A DNA stretch of 64,000 bases from Hyphomonadaceae bacterium (GTDB lineage: Bacteria > Pseudomonadota > Alphaproteobacteria > Rhizobiales > Hyphomicrobiaceae). This document shows positions 1 through 8,175 of the stretch, piece after piece. Every line of letters begins with the position of its first letter. Within the stretch, counting starts at the first letter, position 1. The stretch spans positions 62,001 to 126,000 of the forward strand of contig JAIEQJ010000023.1 of NCBI GenBank assembly GCA_019747815.1, written 5' to 3'. Made by a program: the position numbers and the translations under genes. The notes beneath the pieces were generated by a model. The model was not told the origin of the DNA. It saw nothing but the letters and a program-made list of their open reading frames with translations, and made no database searches.

Positions 1-142
1 CCTCGACAGCGGCGGGGTGTGGCATGGCCCCGCGTCGGCCTGCAAGCCGCACCGGCGCCCGATCCTGCGGCGGGACCTGGAGCGGTCTTGATGTGCCGCG
101 CGCGAGGGCAAGCCGCGTGCGTGTGTGGTCCTGGGTCCCGAG

Positions 143-259
143 TGTCATCCCGGCCGAGGGCGACAGCTCGAGAGCCGGGACCCAGGGTCACAGATCGAGC
201 GTGATGCATTTGGCCCTGGGTCCCGGATATTTCGCTGACCGCGAAATTCCGGGATGACA
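143..259. repeat. Palindromic intergenic element, 117 bp
   Basis: The element begins with tgtcatcccgg (143-153) and ends with its exact reverse complement ccgggatgaca (249-259). Inside it, gggacccaggg (177-187) pairs with ccctgggtccc (214-224), and 220-234 can fold on 241-255 with one bulged base. Nested inverted repeats of this type are typical of short non-coding intergenic elements scattered through alphaproteobacterial genomes. It lies just past the 3' end of the minus-strand oxidoreductase gene, so it could also act as a transcript end. The rest of 1-281 contains no gene I can support. Confidence 0.7.
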
Positions 260-281
260 AGTGCACCCCTGCCCTACCGCC

Positions 282-1526
282 TCAAAACCGCTCCGCCCGG
301 TACGGGGAGGGATCGGTGAAGGGTTTCTCGCCGGTCATCATCTCGGCCAGCAGCCGCCCGGCGACGGGGCCCAGCGTAAACCCCAGGTGATGGTGGCCGA
401 AGTTGAACCACAGGCCGCGATGGCTGGGCGCGGGGCCGATGATCGGCAGCATGTCGGGCAGACAGGGGCGGCGCCCGAGCCAGGGCGCGGGCTCGGCCTT
501 CTCCCCGAGCGGGAAGATGTCACGCGCCAGCGGCGTGACGCGCGCAAGCTGAACCGGGGTCGGCGGCGCATCGCGCAAGGCAAACTCCGCCCCCGTCGTC
601 AGACGGATGCCGCGCGTCATCGGCGCCAGCAGGTAGCCGAACTCCGCATCCAGCACCGGCCGGTTGAGCGTCGCATTGCCGAGCGCCTTGAAATGCTGGT
701 GATAGCCGCGCTTGATGCCGAGCGGGAAGCGGTAGCCGAGCGGACGGAAGACATCGTCGGACCAGGGGCCGAGCGCCAGCACCACCGCCGCGGCGGCGAT
801 CGGGCCGCGCGGGGTGCCGATGATCCAGCCGTCCCGCCCTGCCTCGAGGGAACGCGCATCGGCCTGCTCGAAGCGCCCGCCCCGCTGCTCGAACAGCGTG
901 GCATAGCCGTTCACCAGGGCGCCGGGATCGCTGACGCTGACCGGATCCGGCATCAGGATGCCGCCGGCGATCGTATCCTTCAGGTGCGGCTCGAGCGCGG
1001 CGACCTTGGCCGCATCGAGCGGCTCGAAGTTGACGCCGTAGACCTCGCGATCGACGCGCTGCTTGTCGAGCGCATCCTCCAGGGCAGACGCGGACCGGTA
1101 GACGCGCATGTAGCCGGTGCGCCGCACGAGCCCGAGCAGACCGGCCGGCGCCATCAGCGCCTCGTGCTCGATGATGCAGCGCTCCACCAGCGGCCGCGCG
1201 CCGCGCGCGGTCTTGGCCACCTCGGCGGGCGTGGAGGCGCGCCAGTAGCGCAGCAGCCACGGCGCGATGCGCGGCAGGGCGCTCCAATGCAGGTTCGATT
1301 CCGGCAGCTGATTGAAGGCGTAGCGCGCCAGAAGCGCGATATCACGAGGGAACGGATAGGGCACCACGCCTTCGCGCTGGATGAGGCCGGCGTTGCCGTA
1401 GCTCGTCTCCTCTCCCGGGCCGCGCCGGTCGACGAGCACCACAGAGCGCCCTCGCTGCTGCAGATGCAGGGCCGCGCTGACGCCAACCATGCCGGCACCG
1501 AGCACAATCACATCCGTTCGCAGCAT
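282..1526 (-). CDS. FAD-dependent amino-acid oxidoreductase (DadA family)
   Basis: This 414-residue flavoprotein probably oxidises the C-N bond of an amino acid and passes electrons to the respiratory chain or oxygen. The N-terminus has the Rossmann dinucleotide motif GAGMVG after a hydrophobic strand (about residues 6-20), followed by the acidic end VLVDRR of the second strand, as expected for FAD binding. The rest of the chain matches the DAO/DadA fold, and a C-terminal GRRPCLPDMLPIIGPAP segment is the usual second FAD contact. Length is normal for D-amino-acid dehydrogenase small subunits. The substrate cannot be told from sequence; proline, glycine or sarcosine oxidase relatives look similar. 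It is divergent from purB and has no partner gene. Confidence 0.85.
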   Translation of the reverse strand: MLRTDVIVLGAGMVGVSAALHLQQRGRSVVLVDRRGPGEETSYGNAGLIQREGVVPYPFPRDIALLARYAFNQLPESNLHWSALPRIAPWLLRYWRASTPAEVAKTARGARPLVERCIIEHEALMAPAGLLGLVRRTGYMRVYRSASALEDALDKQRVDREVYGVNFEPLDAAKVAALEPHLKDTIAGGILMPDPVSVSDPGALVNGYATLFEQRGGRFEQADARSLEAGRDGWIIGTPRGPIAAAAVVLALGPWSDDVFRPLGYRFPLGIKRGYHQHFKALGNATLNRPVLDAEFGYLLAPMTRGIRLTTGAEFALRDAPPTPVQLARVTPLARDIFPLGEKAEPAPWLGRRPCLPDMLPIIGPAPSHRGLWFNFGHHHLGFTLGPVAGRLLAEMMTGEKPFTDPSPYRAERF

Positions 1527-1731
1527 GGCTCAGCCTTCGCGAGGGGCGGGGGATCAATTCTTGAGCATATAGCCGATTGTGCCGCGCGAATGCAGCCTCG
1601 GCGACGCATCCATGCCATGCGGATGTGCAAATCGGCGGCGCCGAGCTTCAGGCTGGGCCTGCGCGCATGCGGGGGCTTTGCGGGCGCCGCCCGGCGTGCT
1701 AGGCGACGTTTTTAACGGCAGCGAGGACGCC

Positions 1732-3039
1732 ATGATTCCCCGCTATACAAGGCCCCAGATGGCCACGATCTGGGCCCCGGAGACGCGCTTTCGCATCTGG
1801 TTCGAGATCGAGGCGCACGCGGCCTCCGCCATGGCCGAGCTCGGCCTGATCCCCAAGGAGGCCGCCAAGGTCATCTGGGACAAGGGCTCCAAGGCCCAAT
1901 TCGACACGCAGCGCATCGACGCCATCGAGCGCGAGGTCAAGCACGACGTCATCGCCTTTCTCACCCACCTTGCCGAGCACGTGGGACCGGAGGCGCGCTT
2001 CGTGCACATGGGGCTCACCTCCTCGGATATCCTCGACACCTGCTTCAACGTGCAGCTCGTGCGCGCGGCCGACCTTCTCATCGCCGACCTCGACACGCTG
2101 CTGGCCGCCCTCAAGACGCGTGCGCTGGAGCACAAGCTCACCCCCACCATCGGCCGCAGCCACGGCATCCATGCCGAGCCCACCACGTTCGGGCTCAAGC
2201 TCGCCTATGCCTATGCCGAGTTCACCCGGGCCAAGGACCGCATGGCGCGCGCGCGCGCCGAGGTCTCAACCTGCGCGCTGTCGGGCGCGGTCGGCACATT
2301 CGCCAACATCGACCCGCGCGTGGAAGCCTACGTGGCCGAGAAGATGGGCCTCATACCCGAGCCGGTGTCGACCCAGGTCATTCCGCGCGACCGCCATGCC
2401 GTGTATTTTACCACGCTCGCCGTCATCGCCTCCTCGCTCGAGCGGCTCGCAACCGAGATCCGGCACCTGCAGCGCACGGAGGTGCTGGAAGCAGAGGAAT
2501 TCTTCTCCGAGGGGCAGAAGGGCTCCTCCGCCATGCCGCACAAGCGCAATCCCGTGCTGACCGAGAACATCACGGGTCTTGCCCGCATGGTGCGCGCCTA
2601 TTGCCTCCCGGCGCTCGAGAACGTGGCGCTCTGGCACGAGCGCGACATCTCCCATTCCTCCGCCGAGCGCATGATCGGGCCGGACGCCACCGTCACGCTC
2701 GACTTTGCGCTCCATCGCATGACCGGCGTGATCGAGAAGCTCGTCGTCTATCCCCAGAACATGCAGAGGAACCTGGATCGTCTCGGCGGGCTCATCCATT
2801 CGCAGCGGGTGCTGATCGCGCTGGCCCAGAAGGGCATCGCGCGTGAAGAGGCCTACCGCCTGGTCCAGCGCAACGCCATGCGCGTGTGGCAGGACGGCGG
2901 CGACTTTCTCGCTCTCCTCAAGGCCGACCCCGACGTGTCCAAGGCGCTGAGCGCGGCGGAGCTCGCAGCCCTCTTCGACCTTGGCTATCACACCAAGCAC
3001 GTCGATACGATCTTTGCCCGGGTGTTCGGCGCGGCTTGA
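1732..3039 (+). CDS. purB: Adenylosuccinate lyase
   Basis: The 435-residue enzyme catalyses two beta-eliminations in purine synthesis: SAICAR to AICAR plus fumarate, and adenylosuccinate to AMP plus fumarate. The fumarase/aspartase-superfamily signature is present as SSAMPHKRNP near residue 265, in the mobile catalytic loop. TSSDILDT (about 100) and GRSHGIHAEPTTFG (about 142) supply other active-site residues. The start at 1732 gives the family N-terminus MIPRYTRPQM and follows a gcgagga ribosome-binding site; an in-frame ORF extends upstream but is not homologous. It is separated by more than 30 kb from the purC-S-Q-L cluster in this window, as is common in alphaproteobacteria. Confidence 0.97.
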   Translation: MIPRYTRPQMATIWAPETRFRIWFEIEAHAASAMAELGLIPKEAAKVIWDKGSKAQFDTQRIDAIEREVKHDVIAFLTHLAEHVGPEARFVHMGLTSSDILDTCFNVQLVRAADLLIADLDTLLAALKTRALEHKLTPTIGRSHGIHAEPTTFGLKLAYAYAEFTRAKDRMARARAEVSTCALSGAVGTFANIDPRVEAYVAEKMGLIPEPVSTQVIPRDRHAVYFTTLAVIASSLERLATEIRHLQRTEVLEAEEFFSEGQKGSSAMPHKRNPVLTENITGLARMVRAYCLPALENVALWHERDISHSSAERMIGPDATVTLDFALHRMTGVIEKLVVYPQNMQRNLDRLGGLIHSQRVLIALAQKGIAREEAYRLVQRNAMRVWQDGGDFLALLKADPDVSKALSAAELAALFDLGYHTKHVDTIFARVFGAA

Positions 3040-3052
3040 GGGCCGGCCGAGA

Positions 3053-3307
3053 TCACGCCAGCAGCCGCGCCAGCAGCACCAGGACAATGGCACCGATCGC
3101 CGACGTTACGATCTGCTCGGCGAGCTCGTTGCCGAGGTTGAGCTTCCAGCCGGCCGCACTGAACAGCCAGCCACCGACGAAGGCGCCGAGAATGCCCGTG
3201 ATCAGGTAGCGCAGCAGCCCGCCGCCGCCGACCACCAGGCTGGCCAGCCATCCCGCCACGATACCGACCACAGCCATCGTGATGAGCTGTTGCGTGTTCA
3301 GGTTCAT
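3053..3307 (-). CDS. GlsB/YeaQ/YmgE family small membrane protein
   Basis: This is an 84-residue membrane protein of the transglycosylase-associated (YeaQ/YmgE) family, despite the name not an enzyme. Three hydrophobic segments are visible: about residues 8-28, 34-52 and 62-83. The glycine-rich turns GIVAGWLASLVVGGGG and GILGAFVGGW are typical of the family. I chose ATG 3307 because the residues upstream are not hydrophobic and not family-like, and a gaggacc ribosome-binding site precedes it. It is convergent with purB (13 bp between stops). Members are often stress-induced; the physiological role is unknown. Confidence 0.85.
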   Translation of the reverse strand: MNLNTQQLITMAVVGIVAGWLASLVVGGGGLLRYLITGILGAFVGGWLFSAAGWKLNLGNELAEQIVTSAIGAIVLVLLARLLA

Positions 3308-3461
3308 GGGAAGGTCCTCCGTTCTCGCCGATCCCGGCCGTTGCCGTCGCACCGTCGGCCCAAGTGTGGCCGACTCGTCCGACCACGTCGAGACCCCCGC
3401 CACGCAGGTGCGCTGTCGCAAGAACCGGCAAGGTTAATCAGCCGCCAGGCCCCGCCCCTCT

Positions 3462-3497
3462 CCTCTCCCCGCCCTTTCCCCCGCAAGCGGGGAGAGG
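3462..3497. repeat. cctctcccc/ggggagagg hairpin downstream of lpdA
   Basis: cctctcccc (3462-3470) is the exact reverse complement of ggggagagg (3489-3497). It sits just past the lpdA stop codon and could end the minus-strand transcript. The same C-rich/G-rich hairpin type occurs inside the pdhB coding region (9174-9195), so this looks like a member of a dispersed palindromic family. Confidence 0.55.
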
Positions 3498-3513
3498 CGA
3501 AGGGGGCCAGCCC

Positions 3514-4935
3514 TCACGCATTGAGGGCGCGCCCGTAGGCGGCGAGCACGCTCTCGTGCATCATCTCGCTCAACGTGGGGTGGGGGAAGACCGCGTGCAT
3601 CAGGTCCTCCTCGGTGGTCTCGAGCTGCATGGCGATGACGAAGCCCTGGATCAGCTCGGTCACCTCGGCACCGACCAGATGCGCGCCGAGGAGCTGGCCG
3701 GTCTTGGCATCGAAGACGGTCTTCACCATGCCCTGATCCTCGCCGAGCGCGATCGCCTTGCCGTTGCCGGCGAACGGGAAGCGGCCCACCTTGATCTCGC
3801 GCCCCTGGTCCTTGGCCGCCTGCTCCGTCAGGCCGACGCTGGCGATCTGCGGATGGCAGTAGGTGCAGCCCGGGATGCGCAGCTTCTCGAGCGGATGGGC
3901 GTTGAGACCCTTGATGGCTTCCACGCAGATCACGCCCTCGTGCTCTGCCTTGTGCGCCAGCATCGGCGGGCCGGCGACGTCGCCGATGGCATAGATGCCG
4001 GGCACGTTGGTGCGCCCGTAGCCGTCGACCGCGATGGTGCCGCGATCGAATTTCACGCCGAGCTTCTCGAGGCCGATGTTCTCCACGTTGCCGACCACGC
4101 CGACCGCCGAGATCACGCGCTCCACGGTGAGCGACTGGGTCTTGCCCGTGCCGTCGTCGATCGTCGCCGTGACGCTGTCGGCCCCCTTCTCCAGGCGCGT
4201 AACCTTGGCGCCGGACATGATCTTCATGCCCTGCTTCTCGAACGCCTTGCGCGCGAACTGGGCGATCTCGGCGTCCTCCACGGGCAGGATCTGCGGCAGC
4301 ACCTCCACCACCGTCACGTCCGCGCCCATGGTGCGGAAGAACGAGGCAAACTCGATGCCGATGGCGCCGGAACCGATCACCAGAAGCGACTTGGGCACGC
4401 GGTCGGGCACCATCGCCTCGAAATAGGTCCACACCAGCTTCTTGTCAGGCTCGATGCCGGGCAGCACGCGCGGCCGCGCGCCGGTGGCGATGATGATGTG
4501 CTTGGCCTGATACGTGCCCGCCCCAAGAGATCCCTTCGGGGCCTCGCTGCGCGCGGCCTTGACCGAGAGCTTGCCCGGCGCGTCGATGCTGGCCTCGCCC
4601 CAGATCACCGTGACCTTGTTCTTCTTGAGCAGGAAGCCGACGCCGCTGTTCATCCGCCCCGCCACCTTGCGCGAGCGGTCGATGACGGCCTTGGCGTCGA
4701 AGCCCACCTTCTCGACCGACACGCCATAATCCTTGGCGTGGGTGAGGTAGTGATAGATCTCGGCGGAGCGCAGCAGCGCCTTGGTGGGGATGCAGCCCCA
4801 GTTGGAGCAGATGCCGCCCAGGAAGTCGCGCTCCACGACCGCCGTCTTGAAGCCGAGCTGCGCCGCGCGGATCGCTGTCACGTACCCGCCCGGCCCGGCA
4901 CCGATGATGATGATGTCGAAGTTCTGGTCAGCCAT
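3514..4935 (-). CDS. lpdA: Dihydrolipoamide dehydrogenase (E3)
   Basis: At 473 residues this is the flavoprotein E3 that reoxidises dihydrolipoyl groups of 2-oxoacid dehydrogenase complexes and reduces NAD+. The FAD site GAGPGG is at residues 12-17, and the redox-active disulfide motif GGICSNWGCIPTK is at about 40-52. Here the second residue after the first cysteine is Asn rather than the Leu or Val of many LpdA proteins. The NAD site GSGAIGIEF lies near 188, and the dimer-interface catalytic pair is in HAVFPHPTLSE near 447-457. The position downstream of pdhABC on the same strand ties it to pyruvate dehydrogenase. Start ATG 4935 follows a cgagg site. Confidence 0.96.
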   Translation of the reverse strand: MADQNFDIIIIGAGPGGYVTAIRAAQLGFKTAVVERDFLGGICSNWGCIPTKALLRSAEIYHYLTHAKDYGVSVEKVGFDAKAVIDRSRKVAGRMNSGVGFLLKKNKVTVIWGEASIDAPGKLSVKAARSEAPKGSLGAGTYQAKHIIIATGARPRVLPGIEPDKKLVWTYFEAMVPDRVPKSLLVIGSGAIGIEFASFFRTMGADVTVVEVLPQILPVEDAEIAQFARKAFEKQGMKIMSGAKVTRLEKGADSVTATIDDGTGKTQSLTVERVISAVGVVGNVENIGLEKLGVKFDRGTIAVDGYGRTNVPGIYAIGDVAGPPMLAHKAEHEGVICVEAIKGLNAHPLEKLRIPGCTYCHPQIASVGLTEQAAKDQGREIKVGRFPFAGNGKAIALGEDQGMVKTVFDAKTGQLLGAHLVGAEVTELIQGFVIAMQLETTEEDLMHAVFPHPTLSEMMHESVLAAYGRALNA

Positions 4936-5063
4936 AGTGCAAATACCTCGGACGCGCGAACGGGACGACGAAAGGCCCCGACCGATCCGACCGGGGCCGT
5001 AGAGCCTGGCTCATTGAAGCGAAATTGGCACCGCTGTGCCAGCTTCGTCTGCTGCAAGGCAGA

Positions 5064-5360
5064 TCAGACGTGGCAGCGGGCACCCAGATACTGATTGAGA
5101 AGCGAGTTGTATCGGTCAACATCGGCCTGGGCCGCCGGCGGCAGCTTCTTGCCGGATGTCGCCGCCTCCACCTTGGACTGCGTACCCTTGCGATCCAGCT
5201 TATCCAGCTCGCCTCGGATCGAGCCGCATGATTGTCCGGCAGCCAGCGGGATTGCGCCAGGATCGCCGCCGGTACTTCCGCCGCCCTCGGCGCATCCGGC
5301 GAGCAACGCCAGTCCCGCAACGGCCACAAGCCCCCATCTGAAGGAATTGGTGCGGGTCAC
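5064..5360 (-). CDS. Small lipoprotein, pdh-region paralogue 1
   Basis: This is a 98-residue predicted lipoprotein with an N-terminal hydrophobic segment ending in the lipobox LLAGC. The GTG start at 5360 is preferred because it has a gagggagg site just upstream and gives a compact signal peptide; a longer reading frame begins at 5402. The mature part contains a 52-residue segment bounded by two cysteines, with a predicted helical core (LDKLDRKG...KVE). The neighbouring lipoprotein at 5624-6025 has a segment of the same 52-residue length with matching C, D, L, RxG and KxE positions, so the two are probably ancient tandem duplicates. I do not recognise a named family. Confidence 0.7.
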   Translation of the reverse strand: MTRTNSFRWGLVAVAGLALLAGCAEGGGSTGGDPGAIPLAAGQSCGSIRGELDKLDRKGTQSKVEAATSGKKLPPAAQADVDRYNSLLNQYLGARCHV

Positions 5361-5623
5361 GACTGCCTCCCTCTGTTTCCCGACGCGCCGGCTAGGAACC
5401 ACAATGCCACAACGTTTTCAACTGTCTGCGGCGGAACTGTGGACAAGAAAGCGCACCGAGCCGGCCCATCGGCAACACTGGGGACAGCACAGCTTTTGCC
5501 CTTGCGGTTGTTTCCGGCCTGCCAGCCTGGCCAGCCGCATCAATGCGCAACGCCGCGCACCGCCCCCAGGGTGCAGAGGCTATGCGCAGCGTTGTGGGCT
5601 GCCTGTGTCGGCGGCCCGTTGGC

Positions 5624-6025
5624 TCAGTGATGAGCCGCCGCCGTGGACGTTGTCTTCTTCGCCGGCGCGGTCGCAGGTGTCTGGGCCGTGTTGGCGCCAG
5701 GCGCAATGGTGGAGCAGCGCTGCTGGAACTCAGCATTGGCCTTGGTGAGCTGATCGGCCTTGCCAAGATCCGTTTGCGTCATCTTGTAGCGCTTGGCCGC
5801 GGCCTTCTCGATCTTGTCGCCGACGCCTTCGCGGCGCAGCGCATCGATGCGCGATACCAGGGAGACGCAAACGGGATCGACCTTGGCCTCGGGGGCGGAC
5901 GCAGTCTGGGTGTTGTTGGCCAGCGAGCCGGTGAAAATACCATCGGTGCCCTCGCCGGAGCAGCCGGCCAGCACGGCGCCGGCCAGCATGAATGCCATTG
6001 TAGCGGCACGGTTGAAGATTGCCAT
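5624..6025 (-). CDS. Small lipoprotein, pdh-region paralogue 2
   Basis: This is a 133-residue predicted lipoprotein with signal segment and lipobox VLAGC near residues 18-22. The mature domain runs from one cysteine (CVSLVSRIDALRREG) to a second 51 residues later (FQQRC). It is followed by an Ala/Thr/Lys/Pro-rich tail ending AAAHH, which looks like a disordered linker. The Cys-to-Cys core has the same length as that of the lipoprotein at 5064-5360. The ATG at 6025 has a gaggtcc ribosome-binding site. It lies between pdhC and lpdA on the same strand. No known function. Confidence 0.75.
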   Translation of the reverse strand: MAIFNRAATMAFMLAGAVLAGCSGEGTDGIFTGSLANNTQTASAPEAKVDPVCVSLVSRIDALRREGVGDKIEKAAAKRYKMTQTDLGKADQLTKANAEFQQRCSTIAPGANTAQTPATAPAKKTTSTAAAHH

Positions 6026-6252
6026 GAACAGGACCTCTGAAGAATGTTGGCTACTTACGCGTACCGACTGGGCACTCTTAAGTTGCGCGATTCCGCATGA
6101 GTCCTAGGGCTGATTTTCGACACCCGCAAGGTGATGCAGGCCACGGGGCAATGCGCGGGCACTCCGCGCGCCACCGATTCTGTGGATAGCCCGGGATGGT
6201 GACTGCCCCGCCACGGCGCTCAGTGCAGTGCAGCACGTGGGTCGAAACGCCG

Positions 6253-7653
6253 TCAGACCAGCATCCGCACCGGGTCCTCGACCAGCATCTTGAAGGCGTT
6301 CAGCAGCTCCGCCCCCACCGCGCCGTCCACCACCCGGTGGTCGCAGGAGAGCGTGCACGTCACCAGCGTCGCCACCTCCACCTTGTCGCCGACGACGACG
6401 GGGCGCCTCTCGCCCATGCCCACGGCCAGAATGGTGGCGTGCGGAGGATTGATGACCGCATCGAAGCTCTTGATGCCGTACATGCCGAGATTGGAGATCG
6501 ACGTTGTGCCGCCCTGGTACTCGTGCGGCGCCAGCCGCCGCTTGCGGGCCCGCTCGGCCAGGTCGCGCATCTCGTTGGAAATCTCCGACAGCGACTTCAG
6601 CTCCGCGTGCCGGATGATGGGCGTGAACAGCCCGCCCTCAACGGCCACGGCCACGCCGACGTCGGAATACTTGTGGCGCAGCGTGCCGGCCTCCGTCCAC
6701 GTGACGTTGGCCTGCGGCACCTGGGCCAGGGCCATGCCCAGGGCCTTGATGGCGAAATCGTTGACGGACAGCTTGTAGGCCCGGGGTCCCTCCTTCGGCG
6801 AGACGGCGTTCATGCGCTCGCGGGCGCGCAGCAATTCATCGATGCGGCAGTCCACGCTCAGCCGGAAGTGCGGGATGGTCTGCTTGGACAGGGTGAGGCG
6901 CTGCGCGATCACCTTGCGCATGTTGTCGTGCGGGATGACCTCGTAGGAGCCCTTCTCGTAGAGTGCCAGCACCTTGTCGTCGCCCAGCGGCTGCGGGGTG
7001 AGCACCGCCGGGGCCGCCGGCTTGGCGGCAACCGCCGTGCCGGGCCTCGGCTGCGCACTGACGCCGCCGTCCTTCAGCGCCACCTCCACGTCGCGCTTGA
7101 CGACGCGCCCATGCGGACCGGTGCCCGACAGGGCTGCAAGATCAAGCCCCGCCTCCTTCGCCAGGCGTCGCGCCAATGGAGAGGCCAAGATGCGGCTGTC
7201 GGCGTGGCCGTTGACGGCGGACGTCGGCTGGCGGGCTGCGGCGCGGGCTTGCCCTTGTCCTGCTGAAGACACGCCTCCCTCATGAGGCGAGAGAGGGCTG
7301 CCGGGGGTGGGGGAGGGGCCGACCCTGGCGGCTTGAGCGGATGCCGGCGCCGGTGCGGATGGTGGTGGCTGCGGCACTGCCCTGGCCGCCGGCGCAGCCC
7401 CCGCGCTCTCGCCCTCCGCCAGCAACGTCGCAATCGGCGTGTTGACCTTCACGCCCTCGGTGCCCTCCGACACCAGCAGTTTCGCCACCTTGCCCTCGTC
7501 GACCGCCTCCACCTCCATGGTGGCCTTGTCGGTCTCGATCTCGGCGATGATGTCGCCCGGCTTGATCGCCTGGCCCTCCTTCACCAGCCATTTGGCGAGC
7601 TTGCCCTCCTCCATGGTCGGGGAGAGCGCGGGCATCAAAATCTCGGTCGGCAT
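6253..7653 (-). CDS. pdhC: Pyruvate dehydrogenase E2, dihydrolipoamide acetyltransferase
   Basis: The 466-residue core subunit transfers acetyl groups from lipoyl-lysine to CoA. Domain order is lipoyl domain (about 1-77, with the lipoylated lysine in [15 protein letters not shown] near residue 43), an Ala/Pro-rich linker, the peripheral subunit-binding domain ([14 protein letters not shown] to GRVVKRDV), and the catalytic CAT domain ending with [13 protein letters not shown], where His and Asp are catalytic. ATG 7653 gives the canonical start [14 protein letters not shown]; the ORF upstream is not homologous. The lipoyl-coding DNA is identical to that in pdhB. The linker stretch [14 protein letters not shown] is unusual in composition and may derive from an intergenic repeat. 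Confidence 0.96.
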   Translation of the reverse strand: MPTEILMPALSPTMEEGKLAKWLVKEGQAIKPGDIIAEIETDKATMEVEAVDEGKVAKLLVSEGTEGVKVNTPIATLLAEGESAGAAPAARAVPQPPPSAPAPASAQAARVGPSPTPGSPLSPHEGGVSSAGQGQARAAARQPTSAVNGHADSRILASPLARRLAKEAGLDLAALSGTGPHGRVVKRDVEVALKDGGVSAQPRPGTAVAAKPAAPAVLTPQPLGDDKVLALYEKGSYEVIPHDNMRKVIAQRLTLSKQTIPHFRLSVDCRIDELLRARERMNAVSPKEGPRAYKLSVNDFAIKALGMALAQVPQANVTWTEAGTLRHKYSDVGVAVAVEGGLFTPIIRHAELKSLSEISNEMRDLAERARKRRLAPHEYQGGTTSISNLGMYGIKSFDAVINPPHATILAVGMGERRPVVVGDKVEVATLVTCTLSCDHRVVDGAVGAELLNAFKMLVEDPVRMLV

Positions 7654-7657
7654 TCCT
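7433..7657. repeat. 225-bp perfect direct repeat, copy 1 (pdhC lipoyl domain)
   Basis: Every base of 7433-7657 matches 9329-9553 at an offset of 1896 bp. The repeat covers the first codons and nearly all of the lipoyl domain, and stops 4 bp upstream of the start codon, where the two leaders diverge. Identity at silent positions indicates a recent duplication or ongoing gene conversion. Confidence 0.95.
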
Positions 7658-7743
7658 GTCTCTATCGCTGGTGGTTTCAGTCGAGCGTCAACGATGACCA
7701 ACGGTCCGTTGGTCGCACGGGTTGGGCGAGCCGGAGGGCGCAC

Positions 7744-8172
7744 TCATCGATACATGATCTCCGTCGGCGTCCATTGCCGCTTGCGGCGGGCAATGCGCGC
7801 GCTTGGGCTCTCGCCCTCGAACACCACGGGCGCGGCGTGGCGCCCCTTGAACTCGGGAACGGCAAGGCCGCGCACATTGATCGCCGACCACCTCTTGCCC
7901 GCATCCTCCAGGATCACGCCCGCATACACCCCGCACCGTGCGCAGATCAGGGTGGTGCCCGTGCGCGTCTCGAACTGGTAGTGCGTCAGCGCCGCGCGCT
8001 CGATGTCGAAGGTGGCGTGCCCGGCGGGGTCCGACACCGTCATCGCCCCATGGCGCATGCAGAAGGAGCACCGGCAGGCCCGCGCCTCCAGCTCCGCCGC
8101 CGGCTTCGAGGCATCCAGCCTCGCGCGGATCGCACCGCAATGGCACTGGCCCTGGAAGCTCTGCGCCGGCAT
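7744..8172 (-). CDS. GFA-family (glutathione-dependent formaldehyde-activating-like) protein
   Basis: This is a 142-residue zinc protein of the Gfa/CENP-V family. Seven cysteines occur in the family pattern: QCHCG near residue 11, CRCSFC near 33-38 and CARCG near 79-82. These would hold a structural and a catalytic zinc. The family name comes from an enzyme proposed to join formaldehyde to glutathione; most homologues have unknown substrates. The gene starts 3 bp after the pdhB stop and ends 90 bp before pdhC, so it is probably co-transcribed with the pyruvate dehydrogenase genes, an uncommon place for it. Confidence 0.88.
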   Translation of the reverse strand: MPAQSFQGQCHCGAIRARLDASKPAAELEARACRCSFCMRHGAMTVSDPAGHATFDIERAALTHYQFETRTGTTLICARCGVYAGVILEDAGKRWSAINVRGLAVPEFKGRHAAPVVFEGESPSARIARRKRQWTPTEIMYR

Positions 8173-8175
8173 GGG

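Noticed and set aside
261-1715. 484-residue plus-strand open frame
   Set aside because: It is the antisense shadow of the DadA-like gene, Arg/His/Gly-rich and without motifs; high GC content makes such frames long.
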